64,000 nt of DNA. Source: Mesorhizobium onobrychidis. GTDB taxonomy: Bacteria; Pseudomonadota; Alphaproteobacteria; Rhizobiales; Rhizobiaceae. The position numbers and the translations under genes are program-made. This document shows positions 29,171 through 37,940 of the stretch, piece after piece. Below the pieces are notes generated by a model. That model was not told the origin of the DNA. It saw only the letters and a program-made list of their open reading frames with translations, and did no database searches. Location of the stretch: contig NZ_CP062229.1 in NCBI RefSeq assembly GCF_024707545.1, forward strand, positions 1 through 64,000. Direction: 5' to 3'. The first letter of the stretch is position 1; every line of letters begins with the position of its first letter.

Positions 29171-30643
29171 ATGACGACACCTATGATGACGACAACAACG
29201 TACGCAGAAGCCCACCACGGGAGCATGCAGCCAACCGTCGTGGAAATCGACGGGTTCCAAGGCCGGCTGATCAATGCCAGCCACGCCGACTACGATGTCG
29301 CCCGTGCAATCTGGAACGGCGCCATTGACCGGCGCCCGCATCTGATCGCCCGATGCATCGGAACCGCCGACGTGGTCGCGGCCGTGCGTTTCGCTCGCGA
29401 CCACAATCTGGAGATCGCCATACGGGGCGGAGGTCACGGCGTGGCGGGCACCGCCGTTTGCGACGACGGGATCGTCATCGACCTCTCGGCGATGCGGGGC
29501 GTGCGGGTCGATCCCGCCGGCCGCAGGGCGTGGGTGCAGGGTGGCGCGCTGTGGGGCGACGTCGACCGCGAGACGCAGGCGCACGGCCTGGCCACCACCG
29601 GCGGAATCGTGAGCCATACCGGAGTCGCCGGGCTCACCCTCGGCGGTGGCATCGGCTGGCTGATGCGCAAGCATGGCCTCGCGGTCGACAACCTCCTCGC
29701 CGCCGACGTCGTGACGGCCGACGGCGAGCGGCTGCGGGCGTCCGAGGACGAGCACCCCGACCTGTTCTGGGCGTTGCGCGGCGGCGGCGGCAACTTCGGC
29801 GTGGTCACCTCGTTCGAGTTCCGCCTGCACCCCGTCGGGCCCACGGTTCTGGCCGGGCCTATCCTCTGGGACGCGAGCGACGCCGGGGAGGTCCTCCGTT
29901 TCTACCGCGACTTCATCCGCGACGCTCCCGACGAGCTCGGCACGGTCGTAAAATTCTGCACCGTGCCGCCTCTATCGGTCATTCCCGAGGAACTGCACTG
30001 GCGCCCGGTGGTGATGGTGGGCGCGTGCTACGCCGGGCCGATCGAGGACGGTGAGAAGGCGCTCCGCCCGCTCCGCACATTTCGGACTCCCCTCCTCGAT
30101 CTGGCCGGGCCCAAGCCGTACGTGGTATTCCAGAGCGCGCTCGACTCGACCGTCCTCCACGGTTGGAACTACTACTGGAAGGCCACCCACCTCCCCGCGC
30201 TCCGCGACGACCTCATCGACGTGACCGCCGGGCACGCATTCTCCTGCTCGTCGCCACGGTCGTATGTGGCAATGTTCCATCTGAAGGGGGCGGTGAGCCG
30301 AGTGGCCGAGGGCGCGACGGCGTTCGGGAACCGGCAAGCGTCGCACGCGATCATCGTCCACGCTGCGTGGCGGCCCGGCGAGGACTTCGGCGACCGAGAG
30401 ACGGCCTGGACGAGGGGGTTCCTCGCCGCTCTTGGCCGCTTCCGCGAAGGCGTCTACGTCAACTTCCTCGGCGGCGACGAAGACCCGGGCCGGGTCCGAG
30501 AGGCGTACGGCGACTCCGTCTTTGACCGGCTGGCTGACGTGAAGTCCTCGTACGACCCCGACAACGTCTTCCACCATAACCAGAACATCCGCCCGGGGCT
30601 GAGTGCCGGTGTGAGCGGTTCCGACGGCGCGGGCGATACTTGA
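29171..30643 (+). CDS. FAD-binding oxidoreductase, berberine-bridge-enzyme-like
   Basis: The 490-residue protein has the PCMH-type FAD domain (about residues 50-225) and a C-terminal BBE segment ending NVFHHNQNIRPG. The flavin-linking His lies in AIRGGGHGVAG near residue 97. The second attachment Cys of bicovalent BBE enzymes is missing: the region reads TTGGIVSHTGVAGLTLGGGIGW. It is likely a single-bond flavoprotein oxidase or dehydrogenase of a secondary metabolite or carbohydrate; the substrate is unknown. GAGAGGAGGACACG gives a strong ribosome site. Codon choice and the actinobacteria-like regulator suggest acquisition by transfer. Confidence 0.88.
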   Translation: MTTPMMTTTTYAEAHHGSMQPTVVEIDGFQGRLINASHADYDVARAIWNGAIDRRPHLIARCIGTADVVAAVRFARDHNLEIAIRGGGHGVAGTAVCDDGIVIDLSAMRGVRVDPAGRRAWVQGGALWGDVDRETQAHGLATTGGIVSHTGVAGLTLGGGIGWLMRKHGLAVDNLLAADVVTADGERLRASEDEHPDLFWALRGGGGNFGVVTSFEFRLHPVGPTVLAGPILWDASDAGEVLRFYRDFIRDAPDELGTVVKFCTVPPLSVIPEELHWRPVVMVGACYAGPIEDGEKALRPLRTFRTPLLDLAGPKPYVVFQSALDSTVLHGWNYYWKATHLPALRDDLIDVTAGHAFSCSSPRSYVAMFHLKGAVSRVAEGATAFGNRQASHAIIVHAAWRPGEDFGDRETAWTRGFLAALGRFREGVYVNFLGGDEDPGRVREAYGDSVFDRLADVKSSYDPDNVFHHNQNIRPGLSAGVSGSDGAGDT

Positions 30644-30921
30644 TAAATTTGGGGTGGTGTTGGATGGGTGCGACGCTGCCGGAGGCGCCTGGGCGAGTGC
30701 ATAACCGGGCGCTAGGGCTGCGCGGCCGTGAATGACCGGTATCGGCGCATCTTCCCAATTGAGCACAGGCGTGGGAACTTCCGCTCACCAACCGTAGCGG
30801 AAATTCGCGGAATCGAAGATTATGCGCTGATGCACGACTACAATGTTGAATATCGAAGGCTGCGCGAAGCGGGTTTCTCCGGCTGGTCGGGAGCCACCAT
30901 TGATTGTTGGGTAACGAGACG
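30644..30921. other. Non-coding region with a possible gene fragment
   Basis: No intact gene. On the plus strand about 30820-30900 reads ALMHDYNVEYRRLREAGFSG and then WSGAT before the frame runs into the antisense of the VOC gene. This resembles the N-terminus of some small SAM-dependent methyltransferases and may be the remnant of a gene cut when the cassette formed. The evidence is weak. Confidence 0.3.
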
Positions 30922-31392
30922 CTATTGGTGCCAGCCTTCGATCTGTAGATCGCCCAGCCGCTCAGCCTCCTCGCGTGGAACGGAGCGTACGGTCTGGGAA
31001 AAGGTCCAGACGTGACCTTCAGGATCGCGCGCCCTGTACTGCCGTTCACCGTAGAACTGGTCAGCAGGCTCCTGGACGATCTCGGCTCCCGCCGCCCTTG
31101 CACGATCGCAGTGGGCATCAATGCCGTCCTTGAGGCGCACATAGACCGACTGCGTGTTCTTGCCGGCGACCGACGCGGGGCTGGCGACATGGTCGGCCCA
31201 TTCGGCATCGACGATGATATAGCCGTCACCGAACCGCATCTCGGAATGGACGAGCCTGCCATCAGCGTCGCTGACCACCATGCTTGGCTCGAATCCGAAA
31301 GCCTTTTCAAGCCAGATCAATGCGGCGCGCGGATTCTTGTAGAATATGCCAGAGCCCAAGGTTGAGTGCTTGAACGGATCGTCGACCGTCAT
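30922..31392 (-). CDS. VOC-superfamily (glyoxalase/bleomycin-resistance-like) protein
   Basis: The 156-residue protein shows two beta-alpha-beta-beta-beta halves: YKNPRAALIWLEKAFGFEPSMVV and VRLKDGIDAHCDRARAAGAEIV. Metal-site candidates are His in LVHSEMRFGDG and Glu in RDPEGHVWTFSQ. It is closest to PhnB/YdcJ-like VOC proteins of unknown substrate. It ends before the possible gene fragment and begins 17 bases from the corC stop, so it may be part of the inserted cassette or an older neighbour. Confidence 0.82.
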   Translation of the reverse strand: MTVDDPFKHSTLGSGIFYKNPRAALIWLEKAFGFEPSMVVSDADGRLVHSEMRFGDGYIIVDAEWADHVASPASVAGKNTQSVYVRLKDGIDAHCDRARAAGAEIVQEPADQFYGERQYRARDPEGHVWTFSQTVRSVPREEAERLGDLQIEGWHQ

Positions 31393-31409
31393 CGGGCGAG
31401 CGGCGTCTC

Positions 31410-32483
31410 TCAGGCCTGCTCGGCGCGCACCGCGCGCCGGCGGCGCTCGCCCTTCTGGGTCTCCACGATGCGCACGCGTTTGACGCGGCGTGGATCGGCG
31501 TCGAGCACGAGGAATTCGAAACCAGGTATGGCCTGCACCACTTCGCCGCGGGCCGGAACACGGCCAAGCGTGTTGAAGATCATGCCGCCGATCGTGTCGA
31601 CATATTCGCCATGCTCGCCGGCGGCGAAATCCTCGCCGATCATCTTGGTGACTTCGTCGATCTCGGCCTTGCCGTCGACGACGAACACGCCCTCGCCGGT
31701 CTGGGTGATCATCGGCTCGTCCTCGTCATGCTCGTCCTCGATGTCGCCGACCACCATCTCGACGATATCCTCGAGCGAGGCCAGACCATCAGTGCCGCCA
31801 TATTCGTCGATGACCAGCGCCATCTGGGTGCGCATCGCCTGCATCCGCCCCATGAGATCGGAGGCGAGCATCGACGGCGGCACGAAAAGCACCGGGCGGA
31901 TCAGGTTCAGGTCGCCGATGGTGCGCGCGAGATCGACCTTGGCAAGATCGAGAAGCGTGGTGGCGGCGGCTTTCCTGGTCGTCCTGCCCTTCCTGACGCG
32001 GGCGATCTTGGTGATGTGAGCGAGCACGTCGCGGATGTGGACCATGCCGCGCGGGTCGTCGAGCGTTTCCGAATAGACCGGCATGCGGGAATGGCCGGAC
32101 TGCTCGAACAGTCCCAGAAGATCGCCCAGGTTCGTCGTGATCTCGACCGCCTCGATATCGGCGCGCGGCACCATGACGTCCTCGACGCGCACCTCGCGCA
32201 GGCGCAGGATGTTGTTGAGCATGGCCCGCTCGCCGGGCGAGAAGGATCCGGGATCGCTCGCCGTTTCGGCAAGCGCGTCGGCGATCTCCTCGCGCAGGCT
32301 GGTGCCGTTGCGTTGCCTGAACAGGCCGAGCACGCGATCGAACAGAGAAGGACCGGCAGGCGATGGCTCGCTGGCGAAGCTGCCGGTCGTGGTACTCGGA
32401 CTAGAGCCCTCTTCCGTCTGTTCGGATGGCTTGGTCGCACTGCCGGCGTCTGGGCGGGCGGCAGTCTCTGGTTTGTCGTTCAT
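31410..32483 (-). CDS. corC: CorC/HlyC-family CBS-domain protein
   Basis: The 357-residue protein has a low-complexity N-terminal tail (about 60 residues), two CBS domains (VMVPRADIEAVEITTN to VHIRDVLAHI; RPVLFVPPSMLASDLM to MALVIDEYGGTDGL), and a CorC_HlyC domain at the end. No membrane helices are present, unlike the longer CNNM-type relatives. It is linked to Mg2+/Co2+ efflux or to membrane homeostasis in its family. It lies downstream of ybeY and phoH in the conserved phoH-ybeY-corC-lnt order. Confidence 0.9.
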   Translation of the reverse strand: MNDKPETAARPDAGSATKPSEQTEEGSSPSTTTGSFASEPSPAGPSLFDRVLGLFRQRNGTSLREEIADALAETASDPGSFSPGERAMLNNILRLREVRVEDVMVPRADIEAVEITTNLGDLLGLFEQSGHSRMPVYSETLDDPRGMVHIRDVLAHITKIARVRKGRTTRKAAATTLLDLAKVDLARTIGDLNLIRPVLFVPPSMLASDLMGRMQAMRTQMALVIDEYGGTDGLASLEDIVEMVVGDIEDEHDEDEPMITQTGEGVFVVDGKAEIDEVTKMIGEDFAAGEHGEYVDTIGGMIFNTLGRVPARGEVVQAIPGFEFLVLDADPRRVKRVRIVETQKGERRRRAVRAEQA

Positions 32484-32510
32484 CGTCGTCCGGTCATTTG
32501 ATCTTTTTAG

Positions 32511-33017
32511 TTACGCGTAGGGATCGGGAATGGCAAGCCTCGCAAGTGCTGCGCGTTCGACGGCTTCCATTTCCTCGGCCTCGGCGTCGGTCTCGTGATC
32601 GTAGCCCAGCAAATGCAGCAGGCCGTGGATGACGAGATGGATGATATGGTTCTCGACAGGCTTGTCTTCCAGTGCGGCTTCCCGCGCGACCGTCTCGGCG
32701 GCCAGCACGATGTCGCCCAGCATGGGGGGCAGCGGACCGCCCTTCGCGAGCGGAAAAGCCGGGAAAGACAAGACGTTGGTCGGTTTGTCCTTGCCGCGCC
32801 AGCCGGCATTGAGGCTGCGGATATGGGCATCGTCAGAAAAGACGATGCTGAGCTCGGAACGGCCGGCCGCGCCGGTTTCGGCAAATGCAGCGGCAACGGC
32901 GCGATCGACCAGCCGCGTCAGCGCGGCCTCATCGGGCCAGTCGCCCGCTTCGACCGCTATATCGATGTCGACGGGAACCGGAAGGTCCCCGCCTACAGAC
33001 TTTTTGTCCTCAGCCAT
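32511..33017 (-). CDS. ybeY: Endoribonuclease YbeY
   Basis: YbeY is the metal-dependent single-strand RNase for 16S rRNA 3'-end maturation and ribosome quality control. The 168-residue protein has the zinc motif [15 protein letters not shown] (H-x3-H-x5-H type, about residues 128-142) and the preceding [14 protein letters not shown]. It lies 12 bases downstream of phoH. Confidence 0.94.
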   Translation of the reverse strand: MAEDKKSVGGDLPVPVDIDIAVEAGDWPDEAALTRLVDRAVAAAFAETGAAGRSELSIVFSDDAHIRSLNAGWRGKDKPTNVLSFPAFPLAKGGPLPPMLGDIVLAAETVAREAALEDKPVENHIIHLVIHGLLHLLGYDHETDAEAEEMEAVERAALARLAIPDPYA

Positions 33018-33029
33018 AAGGCCGCATCT

Positions 33030-34079
33030 TCAGCCTTCGGCGCCCAGGCCCCGGGCCAGCTTGCCGTCGCGGTCGTAGGCCTTGACGATCTCGGCGACCA
33101 GCGGATGCCTGACGACGTCGCCTTCGTTGAAGCGCACCGTCACCATGCCGGTGACGCCGTCGAGGATCCTGAGCGCCTCAACCAGACCGGATTTGGTGTT
33201 TTGCGGCAGGTCGATCTGGGTCGGATCGCCGGTGACGATCATGCGCGAATTCTCGCCGAGGCGGGTCAGGAACATCTTCATCTGCATCGGCGTGGTGTTC
33301 TGCGCCTCGTCGAGGATGACGGCGGCATGCGCCAGCGTGCGGCCGCGCATGAAAGCCAGCGGCGCGATCTCGATCACCTCGGCGGCAATCGCCCGCTCGA
33401 CCTTGTCAGCCGGCATCATGTCGTAAAGCGCGTCGTAGAGCGGCCGCAGATAGGGATCGACCTTCTCTTTCATGTCGCCGGGCAGGAAGCCGAGCCGCTC
33501 GCCGGCCTCGACGGCCGGCCGCGACAGCACGATGCGCTCGACCATGCCGCGTTCGAGCAGCATCGCCGCATGCGCCACCGCCAGGAAGGTCTTTCCCGTG
33601 CCAGCCGGGCCGATGCCGAAGACGAGTTCGGACCGCTCCAGCGCGCGCATATAGGCGTCCTGATTGAGCGAACGGGCGTAGATCGTCTTCTTGCGCGTCG
33701 ATATCTGGGCGGCGGACACCTTGCCCTTGCGCTCCAGCGTCGGCAGCGTCAGCTGGTCGTCGGCGGCGATCGCCATGCGCACGGCGCCGTCGACGTCGGA
33801 CTGGCCGATGTCAGCGCCTTTCTGGAGAATGCCGTAGAGATTATCCAGGGCGCGGCGCGCCTGCTCGGCGGCCGAGGCGGAGCCCTTGATGGTCAGCTGG
33901 TTGCCTCGCGAGCGGATATCGACGCCAAGCTTCTGCTCGAGCCTGGCCAGATTCTCGTCGAACTGGCCATAAAGGGCGCTGGCAAGCTTGTTGTTGTCGA
34001 AAGTCAGAACGATGTGCGCCATATCCGAAGCCCCCGATGGTAGGTTCTGGGGCAGGTTCTTCACTTCCGCAGCGCTCAA
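33030..34079 (-). CDS. ybeZ: PhoH-like ATPase (YbeZ)
   Basis: The 349-residue protein has an N-terminal KH-like/jag-type domain and a PhoH ATPase domain. Walker A is GIGPAGTGKTFLAVAHA (about residues 155-171) and Walker B is HAAVILDEAQNTT (about 251-263). It works with YbeY in RNA metabolism in the family. It is upstream of ybeY and downstream of miaB with 26 bases between. Confidence 0.92.
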   Translation of the reverse strand: MSAAEVKNLPQNLPSGASDMAHIVLTFDNNKLASALYGQFDENLARLEQKLGVDIRSRGNQLTIKGSASAAEQARRALDNLYGILQKGADIGQSDVDGAVRMAIAADDQLTLPTLERKGKVSAAQISTRKKTIYARSLNQDAYMRALERSELVFGIGPAGTGKTFLAVAHAAMLLERGMVERIVLSRPAVEAGERLGFLPGDMKEKVDPYLRPLYDALYDMMPADKVERAIAAEVIEIAPLAFMRGRTLAHAAVILDEAQNTTPMQMKMFLTRLGENSRMIVTGDPTQIDLPQNTKSGLVEALRILDGVTGMVTVRFNEGDVVRHPLVAEIVKAYDRDGKLARGLGAEG

Positions 34080-34105
34080 CCGTCTCTCCTCATCTGCCGA
34101 GACCT

Positions 34106-35515
34106 TCAGGCCAATTCGGCGAACAGGCTGTTGTAACCCGTCTTCGTGATTCGTACCTGGATAATCTCACCGATTTCGCCGGACTTTTCATCAACAATAA
34201 CCGGCTGCAGCCACGGCGAGCGGCCGACCTTCTGGCCGGCTTGACGACCGGGCTTCTCGATCAGCGTGTCGATGGTGCTGCCGACCAACCTGGCGCCGAA
34301 ATCCTGCTGCTGCTTCAGCAGCAGCGCCTGCAGCCGCTGCAGGCGCTCGTCCTTGACGGCTTCCGGCACATGATCGGCCATCTCTGCGCCCGGCGTGCCG
34401 GGGCGCGGCGAATATTTGAACGAGAAGGCCGAGGCATAGTTCACCTGGCGGACGAGTTCCATCGTCGCCTCGAAATCCGCATCCGTCTCGCCGGGAAAGC
34501 CGACAATGAAATCGCCCGAAAGCGCTATATCGCTCCGCGCGGCGCGGATCCGGTCGAGCAGCGTCAGATAGTCCTTTGCCGTATGCCTGCGGTTCATCGC
34601 CTTGAGGATGCGGTCCGAGCCGGATTGCACAGGTAAGTGCAGATAGGGCATCAGCGCCGGCAAGTCACGGTGGGCGGCGATCAATTCGTCGTCCATGTCG
34701 CGCGGGTGGCTGGTGGTGTAGCGCAACCGCGCCAGCCCGGGAATCTCGGCCAGCCGGAACAGCAGGCGGCCAAGACCCCATTCCTCGGCGTTTTCGCCCT
34801 CGCCATGCCAGGCATTGACGTTTTGGCCAAGCAGCGTCACCTCGCGCACGCCGGCTTGCGCCAGCCGCTCGGCCTCGGCGACGATCTGCGCCACCGACCG
34901 CGACACTTCCGAGCCTCGGGTATAGGGCACAACGCAGAAGGTGCAGAACTTGTCGCAGCCTTCCTGCACGGTCAGGAACGCGGTGACGCCGCGTTTGATG
35001 ATCTCGGCGTGCTTCGGCTGCGGCAGGTGCTCGAACTTGTCCTCGATGGCGTAGTCGGTCTCGACGATCTTTTCGCCGCCGCGTACCCGTGCCAGCACGC
35101 CGGGCAGTCGGTGATAGGTCTGCGGGCCGATGACCAGATCGACGGCCGGCGAGCGACGGATGATCTCGGCTCCCTCCGCCTGCGCCACGCAGCCGGCGAC
35201 ACCGACCAGCATCTCGCGGCCGGCCTGAGCCCGTTCGGCCTTCATCTCACGAATGCGACCGAGTTCGGAATAGACCTTCTCGGCGGCTTTCTCGCGGATA
35301 TGGCAGGTGTTGAGCAGCACCAGATCGGCCTCGCCGATGGCATCCGTCGCCGTATAGCCATCAGCGGCCAGTGCGTCGGTCATACGCTGCGAATCATAGA
35401 CATTCATCTGGCAGCCATAGGTCTTGACGAAGACCTTCCTGGTCGCGGCAGATGGTACGACCGCACTTTCGGCCGCACTTTCGATGTCGTCCCGTTCTAT
35501 CGTATTCAGTTCCAT
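34106..35515 (-). CDS. miaB: tRNA-2-methylthio-N6-dimethylallyladenosine synthase MiaB
   Basis: MiaB is the radical SAM methylthiotransferase that adds a methylthio group to i6A37 in tRNA. The 469-residue protein has the first cluster Cys in [13 protein letters not shown] (about residue 39), NTCHIREKA and GCVAQAEG. The radical SAM cluster is [15 protein letters not shown] (about 186-200), and a C-terminal TRAM domain follows (about 400-465). ATG 35515 is preferred over 35545 by alignment of the start. A family B repeat separates it from plsC. Confidence 0.94.
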   Translation of the reverse strand: MELNTIERDDIESAAESAVVPSAATRKVFVKTYGCQMNVYDSQRMTDALAADGYTATDAIGEADLVLLNTCHIREKAAEKVYSELGRIREMKAERAQAGREMLVGVAGCVAQAEGAEIIRRSPAVDLVIGPQTYHRLPGVLARVRGGEKIVETDYAIEDKFEHLPQPKHAEIIKRGVTAFLTVQEGCDKFCTFCVVPYTRGSEVSRSVAQIVAEAERLAQAGVREVTLLGQNVNAWHGEGENAEEWGLGRLLFRLAEIPGLARLRYTTSHPRDMDDELIAAHRDLPALMPYLHLPVQSGSDRILKAMNRRHTAKDYLTLLDRIRAARSDIALSGDFIVGFPGETDADFEATMELVRQVNYASAFSFKYSPRPGTPGAEMADHVPEAVKDERLQRLQALLLKQQQDFGARLVGSTIDTLIEKPGRQAGQKVGRSPWLQPVIVDEKSGEIGEIIQVRITKTGYNSLFAELA

Positions 35516-35565
35516 CCGGCGGCTTCTAACGCCTTTCCCAGACAAAAAACAGACGATTCTGCTTT

Positions 35566-35628
35566 ATAGCACCGCGTCCTCTTGGACGCGCAAAGGATGC
35601 TCGTGCACTTGAATTTGCGCTGGAGATT
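35566..35628. repeat. Interspersed palindromic repeat, family B (copy 3)
   Basis: The miaB-plsC gap carries AGCACCGCGTCCTCTTGGACG, CGCAAAGGATGCTCG and CACTTGAATTTGCGC, a shorter member of the family near fabB and rpsO. GCGTCC and GGACGC form a local palindrome. Confidence 0.65.
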
Positions 35629-35631
35629 TTC

Positions 35632-36432
35632 CTACCGGCTCGGGTGCGGATCGGCGAGCGCCGCCTGCACCATATCGCGCACCTGACTCTCCATCAGCCT
35701 TGCCGTTTCCTTGCGGTTGGAGCCCTTGGAAAAGGCGACCGGCTCGCCGAAATGCACTTCGACATCGAGCCCGCCCTCTGCCATCAGGACCTTGAGATGC
35801 GGCATCAAATCCTCGTCACCGATCCAGGCGGCAATCGGCCGGTGCCTGCGGCCGAGCGGCACGCCGTGCAGGCGCGTATAGACGATCGCCACCGGCTGGA
35901 TGAAGACCCTTTCGGCCGCCCCTTCCGAAATCGCCATCGAGGCGGCGCCGAACAGCGTGCTCTTGAACGGCAAGATCATGTTGCCGTCACCGGTCGACCC
36001 TTCGGCAAACAGCACCATGGCGTCGCCCTTGGCCATGCGGTTGGCGATCTCGCTCGCCTGGTCGCCCGACGAACGCTTGCGCTCGCGCTCGATGAAGACG
36101 GTGCGCTGCAGCTTCGACAACATGCCGATCAATGGCCAGCCGGCCATGTCGGCCCTGGCGATGAACGTCACGTCGGACATCGACCCCAGCACCATGATGT
36201 CGGTCCAGGAGATGTGGTTCGACGCAACCAATAACGGGCGCTGATTGGATATGGCCCCCTTGACATGAACGCGCATGCCCAGCGCCCGGATGATGAGCCG
36301 GTGCCAGATCTTCAGGATGAACGTCTCGCGCCAAAGCCCGGTCTTCATCGACAGTATCTGCAACGGCACGAGGATCAACGAGCCTACGACAACGAGGCCC
36401 AGCGCCAGGAAAATCCTTATTTTTCCGATCAT
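35632..36432 (-). CDS. plsC: 1-acyl-sn-glycerol-3-phosphate acyltransferase
   Basis: PlsC adds the second acyl chain in phosphatidic acid synthesis at the inner membrane. The 266-residue protein from ATG 36432 has an N-terminal hydrophobic helix (IFLALGLVVVGSLILVPLQIL), the catalytic NHISWTD (HX4D, about residue 78) and the substrate motif LFAEGSTGDGN (about 146-156). The GTG at 36453 is a less likely start. It is the only phospholipid gene of the cluster. Confidence 0.9.
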   Translation of the reverse strand: MIGKIRIFLALGLVVVGSLILVPLQILSMKTGLWRETFILKIWHRLIIRALGMRVHVKGAISNQRPLLVASNHISWTDIMVLGSMSDVTFIARADMAGWPLIGMLSKLQRTVFIERERKRSSGDQASEIANRMAKGDAMVLFAEGSTGDGNMILPFKSTLFGAASMAISEGAAERVFIQPVAIVYTRLHGVPLGRRHRPIAAWIGDEDLMPHLKVLMAEGGLDVEVHFGEPVAFSKGSNRKETARLMESQVRDMVQAALADPHPSR

Positions 36433-36461
36433 CCGCTCTTGGCCCTGCCCCACCTATGGCT

Positions 36462-36577
36462 AGAGCGACGTGCGTCCAATTGGACGCACAAAGTGCTCTC
36501 TAGCATTTTTGAATCTGCGCATCTGAATCTACGCATCGTGCTTTCCGAAAATCGGTTCCGATTTGCGGGCCGATGCG
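36462..36577. repeat. Interspersed palindromic repeat, family B (copy 4)
   Basis: The plsC-rimI gap is wholly a repeat. It contains AGAGCGACGTGCGTCC, TTGGACGCACAAAGTGCTCT, and then a hairpin: GCATCG (36534-36539) against CGATGC (36571-36576), enclosing CCGAAAATCGG and CCGATTTGCGG. The rimI stop codon (36578-36580) directly abuts the end of the palindrome. Confidence 0.72.
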
Positions 36578-37072
36578 CTACCGAAGATCGCGGCGCATGA
36601 CAAGCGCCCCGGTCGGGCCGTGCTCGGGCGATCTGTAATAGTTGGCACGTTTGCCGACCTCGCGGAATCCCAGCCGCCGATAGAGCGCGATCGCGGCGAC
36701 GTTGGTCTCGTCGACCTCGAGGAAAAGCGCCTCGGCGCGTTGCGCATGCAGTTCGCGCAGAACGGCATCCATCAGTTGCCAGCCAAGGCCCTGGCGGCGA
36801 TGGGAGCGCGCCACCGCGACAGTCAGGACCTCACCTTCGCCGGCCGCCAGGCGCGCCAGCACGAAACCGACCGGCGGCTTGGCACCCTGTCCGGTCTCGC
36901 GCGCGGCATAGCCGAACACCGTGTCCTGCTCGAGCAGTGCGGCGAATTCGTCGTCGGTCCACGGCCGGACGAAATCCTCGCGATGCAGCACCGACATGGC
37001 CGCGCTGTCGGCAATCGTCAGCGGCTCGAGCGCAAAGTCCCTGCGGCGCGGCTGGAGGAAAGGAATGCGCAT
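36578..37072 (-). CDS. rimI: Ribosomal-protein-alanine N-acetyltransferase RimI-like
   Basis: The 164-residue GNAT protein has the acetyl-CoA loop VAVARSHRRQGLGWQLMDAVL (about residues 84-104), then LEVDETNVAAIALYRRLGFREVGKRANYYR, the usual RimI end. RimI acetylates the N-terminus of ribosomal protein S18. Its ATG overlaps the tsaB stop by one base, and the tsaB-rimI pair is common. Confidence 0.88.
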   Translation of the reverse strand: MRIPFLQPRRRDFALEPLTIADSAAMSVLHREDFVRPWTDDEFAALLEQDTVFGYAARETGQGAKPPVGFVLARLAAGEGEVLTVAVARSHRRQGLGWQLMDAVLRELHAQRAEALFLEVDETNVAAIALYRRLGFREVGKRANYYRSPEHGPTGALVMRRDLR

Positions 37073-37761
37073 CAGTTTTTCTTCCCGGCTTTCTTCCTGG
37101 ACAGGATAAACCCGGCCTGCGGCTTGGCGTCCGCCCCGCGCAAATAAAGCGGTTTCGGCTTTTCGCCTTCACCCTTGGTAGCGGCCAGCCGGGCATAGAT
37201 TGCGATATCCGCAGTGGCACTTGTCGGGCCGATGTCGAAGGCGCGCCCGACCGAAGCGGCAATTTGCGATGTCGCCGTGCCGGCCATAACTGGAGACCTA
37301 TCCACCGCCATGGCGGCGGCTTGCGAAAGCGTGGTCACCGCGGGACCGTAAATCAAAACGGATGCTTCGTCGTAAAGTGCTGCATGGATTTCCTCGCGAC
37401 CGGCGTCGAGCGCGACCAGCACGGCGCGGCCGGGAAATGTCTCTTTCGCCTGCGCAGCCAGCGCTTCCAGCGTCATCACCCCGATTGCCGGAATTTTCAG
37501 CGCCAGCGCCAGGCCCCGCGCCGCCGAGACACCGACGCGCAGGCCGGTGAAGGAGCCCGGACCGGTGGAGACAGCGATGGCGCCGAGGCCGGCATAGTCG
37601 GTCCCGGCCGCCTTCAACGCCTCCTCGATCACGGCCATCAAATGCTCGGCATGGCCCTTGCCGAGATCGAACACCGAACGGCCGAGCTCTTTCCCGACCG
37701 CCGCGTCGTAGACACAGGCGGCGCAGAGATTGGCGGCGCAGTCGATGGCAAGCAGCTTCAT
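37072..37761 (-). CDS. tsaB: tRNA threonylcarbamoyladenosine biosynthesis protein TsaB
   Basis: TsaB is the partner of TsaD in making t6A37 of tRNA. The 229-residue protein begins MKLLAIDCAANLCAACVYD and has the ASKHA-fold segment AIAVSTGPGSFTGLRVGVSAARGLAL (about residues 62-87). The C-terminus is basic (SRKKAGKKN). ATG 37761 is preferred because the conserved start lies there; the frame is open further upstream without support. Stop and rimI start overlap. Confidence 0.92.
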   Translation of the reverse strand: MKLLAIDCAANLCAACVYDAAVGKELGRSVFDLGKGHAEHLMAVIEEALKAAGTDYAGLGAIAVSTGPGSFTGLRVGVSAARGLALALKIPAIGVMTLEALAAQAKETFPGRAVLVALDAGREEIHAALYDEASVLIYGPAVTTLSQAAAMAVDRSPVMAGTATSQIAASVGRAFDIGPTSATADIAIYARLAATKGEGEKPKPLYLRGADAKPQAGFILSRKKAGKKN

Positions 37762-37940
37762 GAGGCGGCCGGTTGGAGCACCCGCTTGGGCACAGGGTTC
37801 GAGACAATTTCCCTGTGCCCGCCATAGCTCATCCCCGCAAGGGAATAATGCATAAATCGTTTGGCGGCTTCGTTTCGACCTCGCCTGAAGGCGGTAACCT
37901 CTAGCGAACGTAACCGTCAGGGAACCGGTGCCGGAAGCAC

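Noticed and set aside
30728..31015. 95-aa plus-strand frame over the VOC gene start
   Set aside because: Its second half is antisense to the VOC gene; only the first part is noted as a possible remnant.
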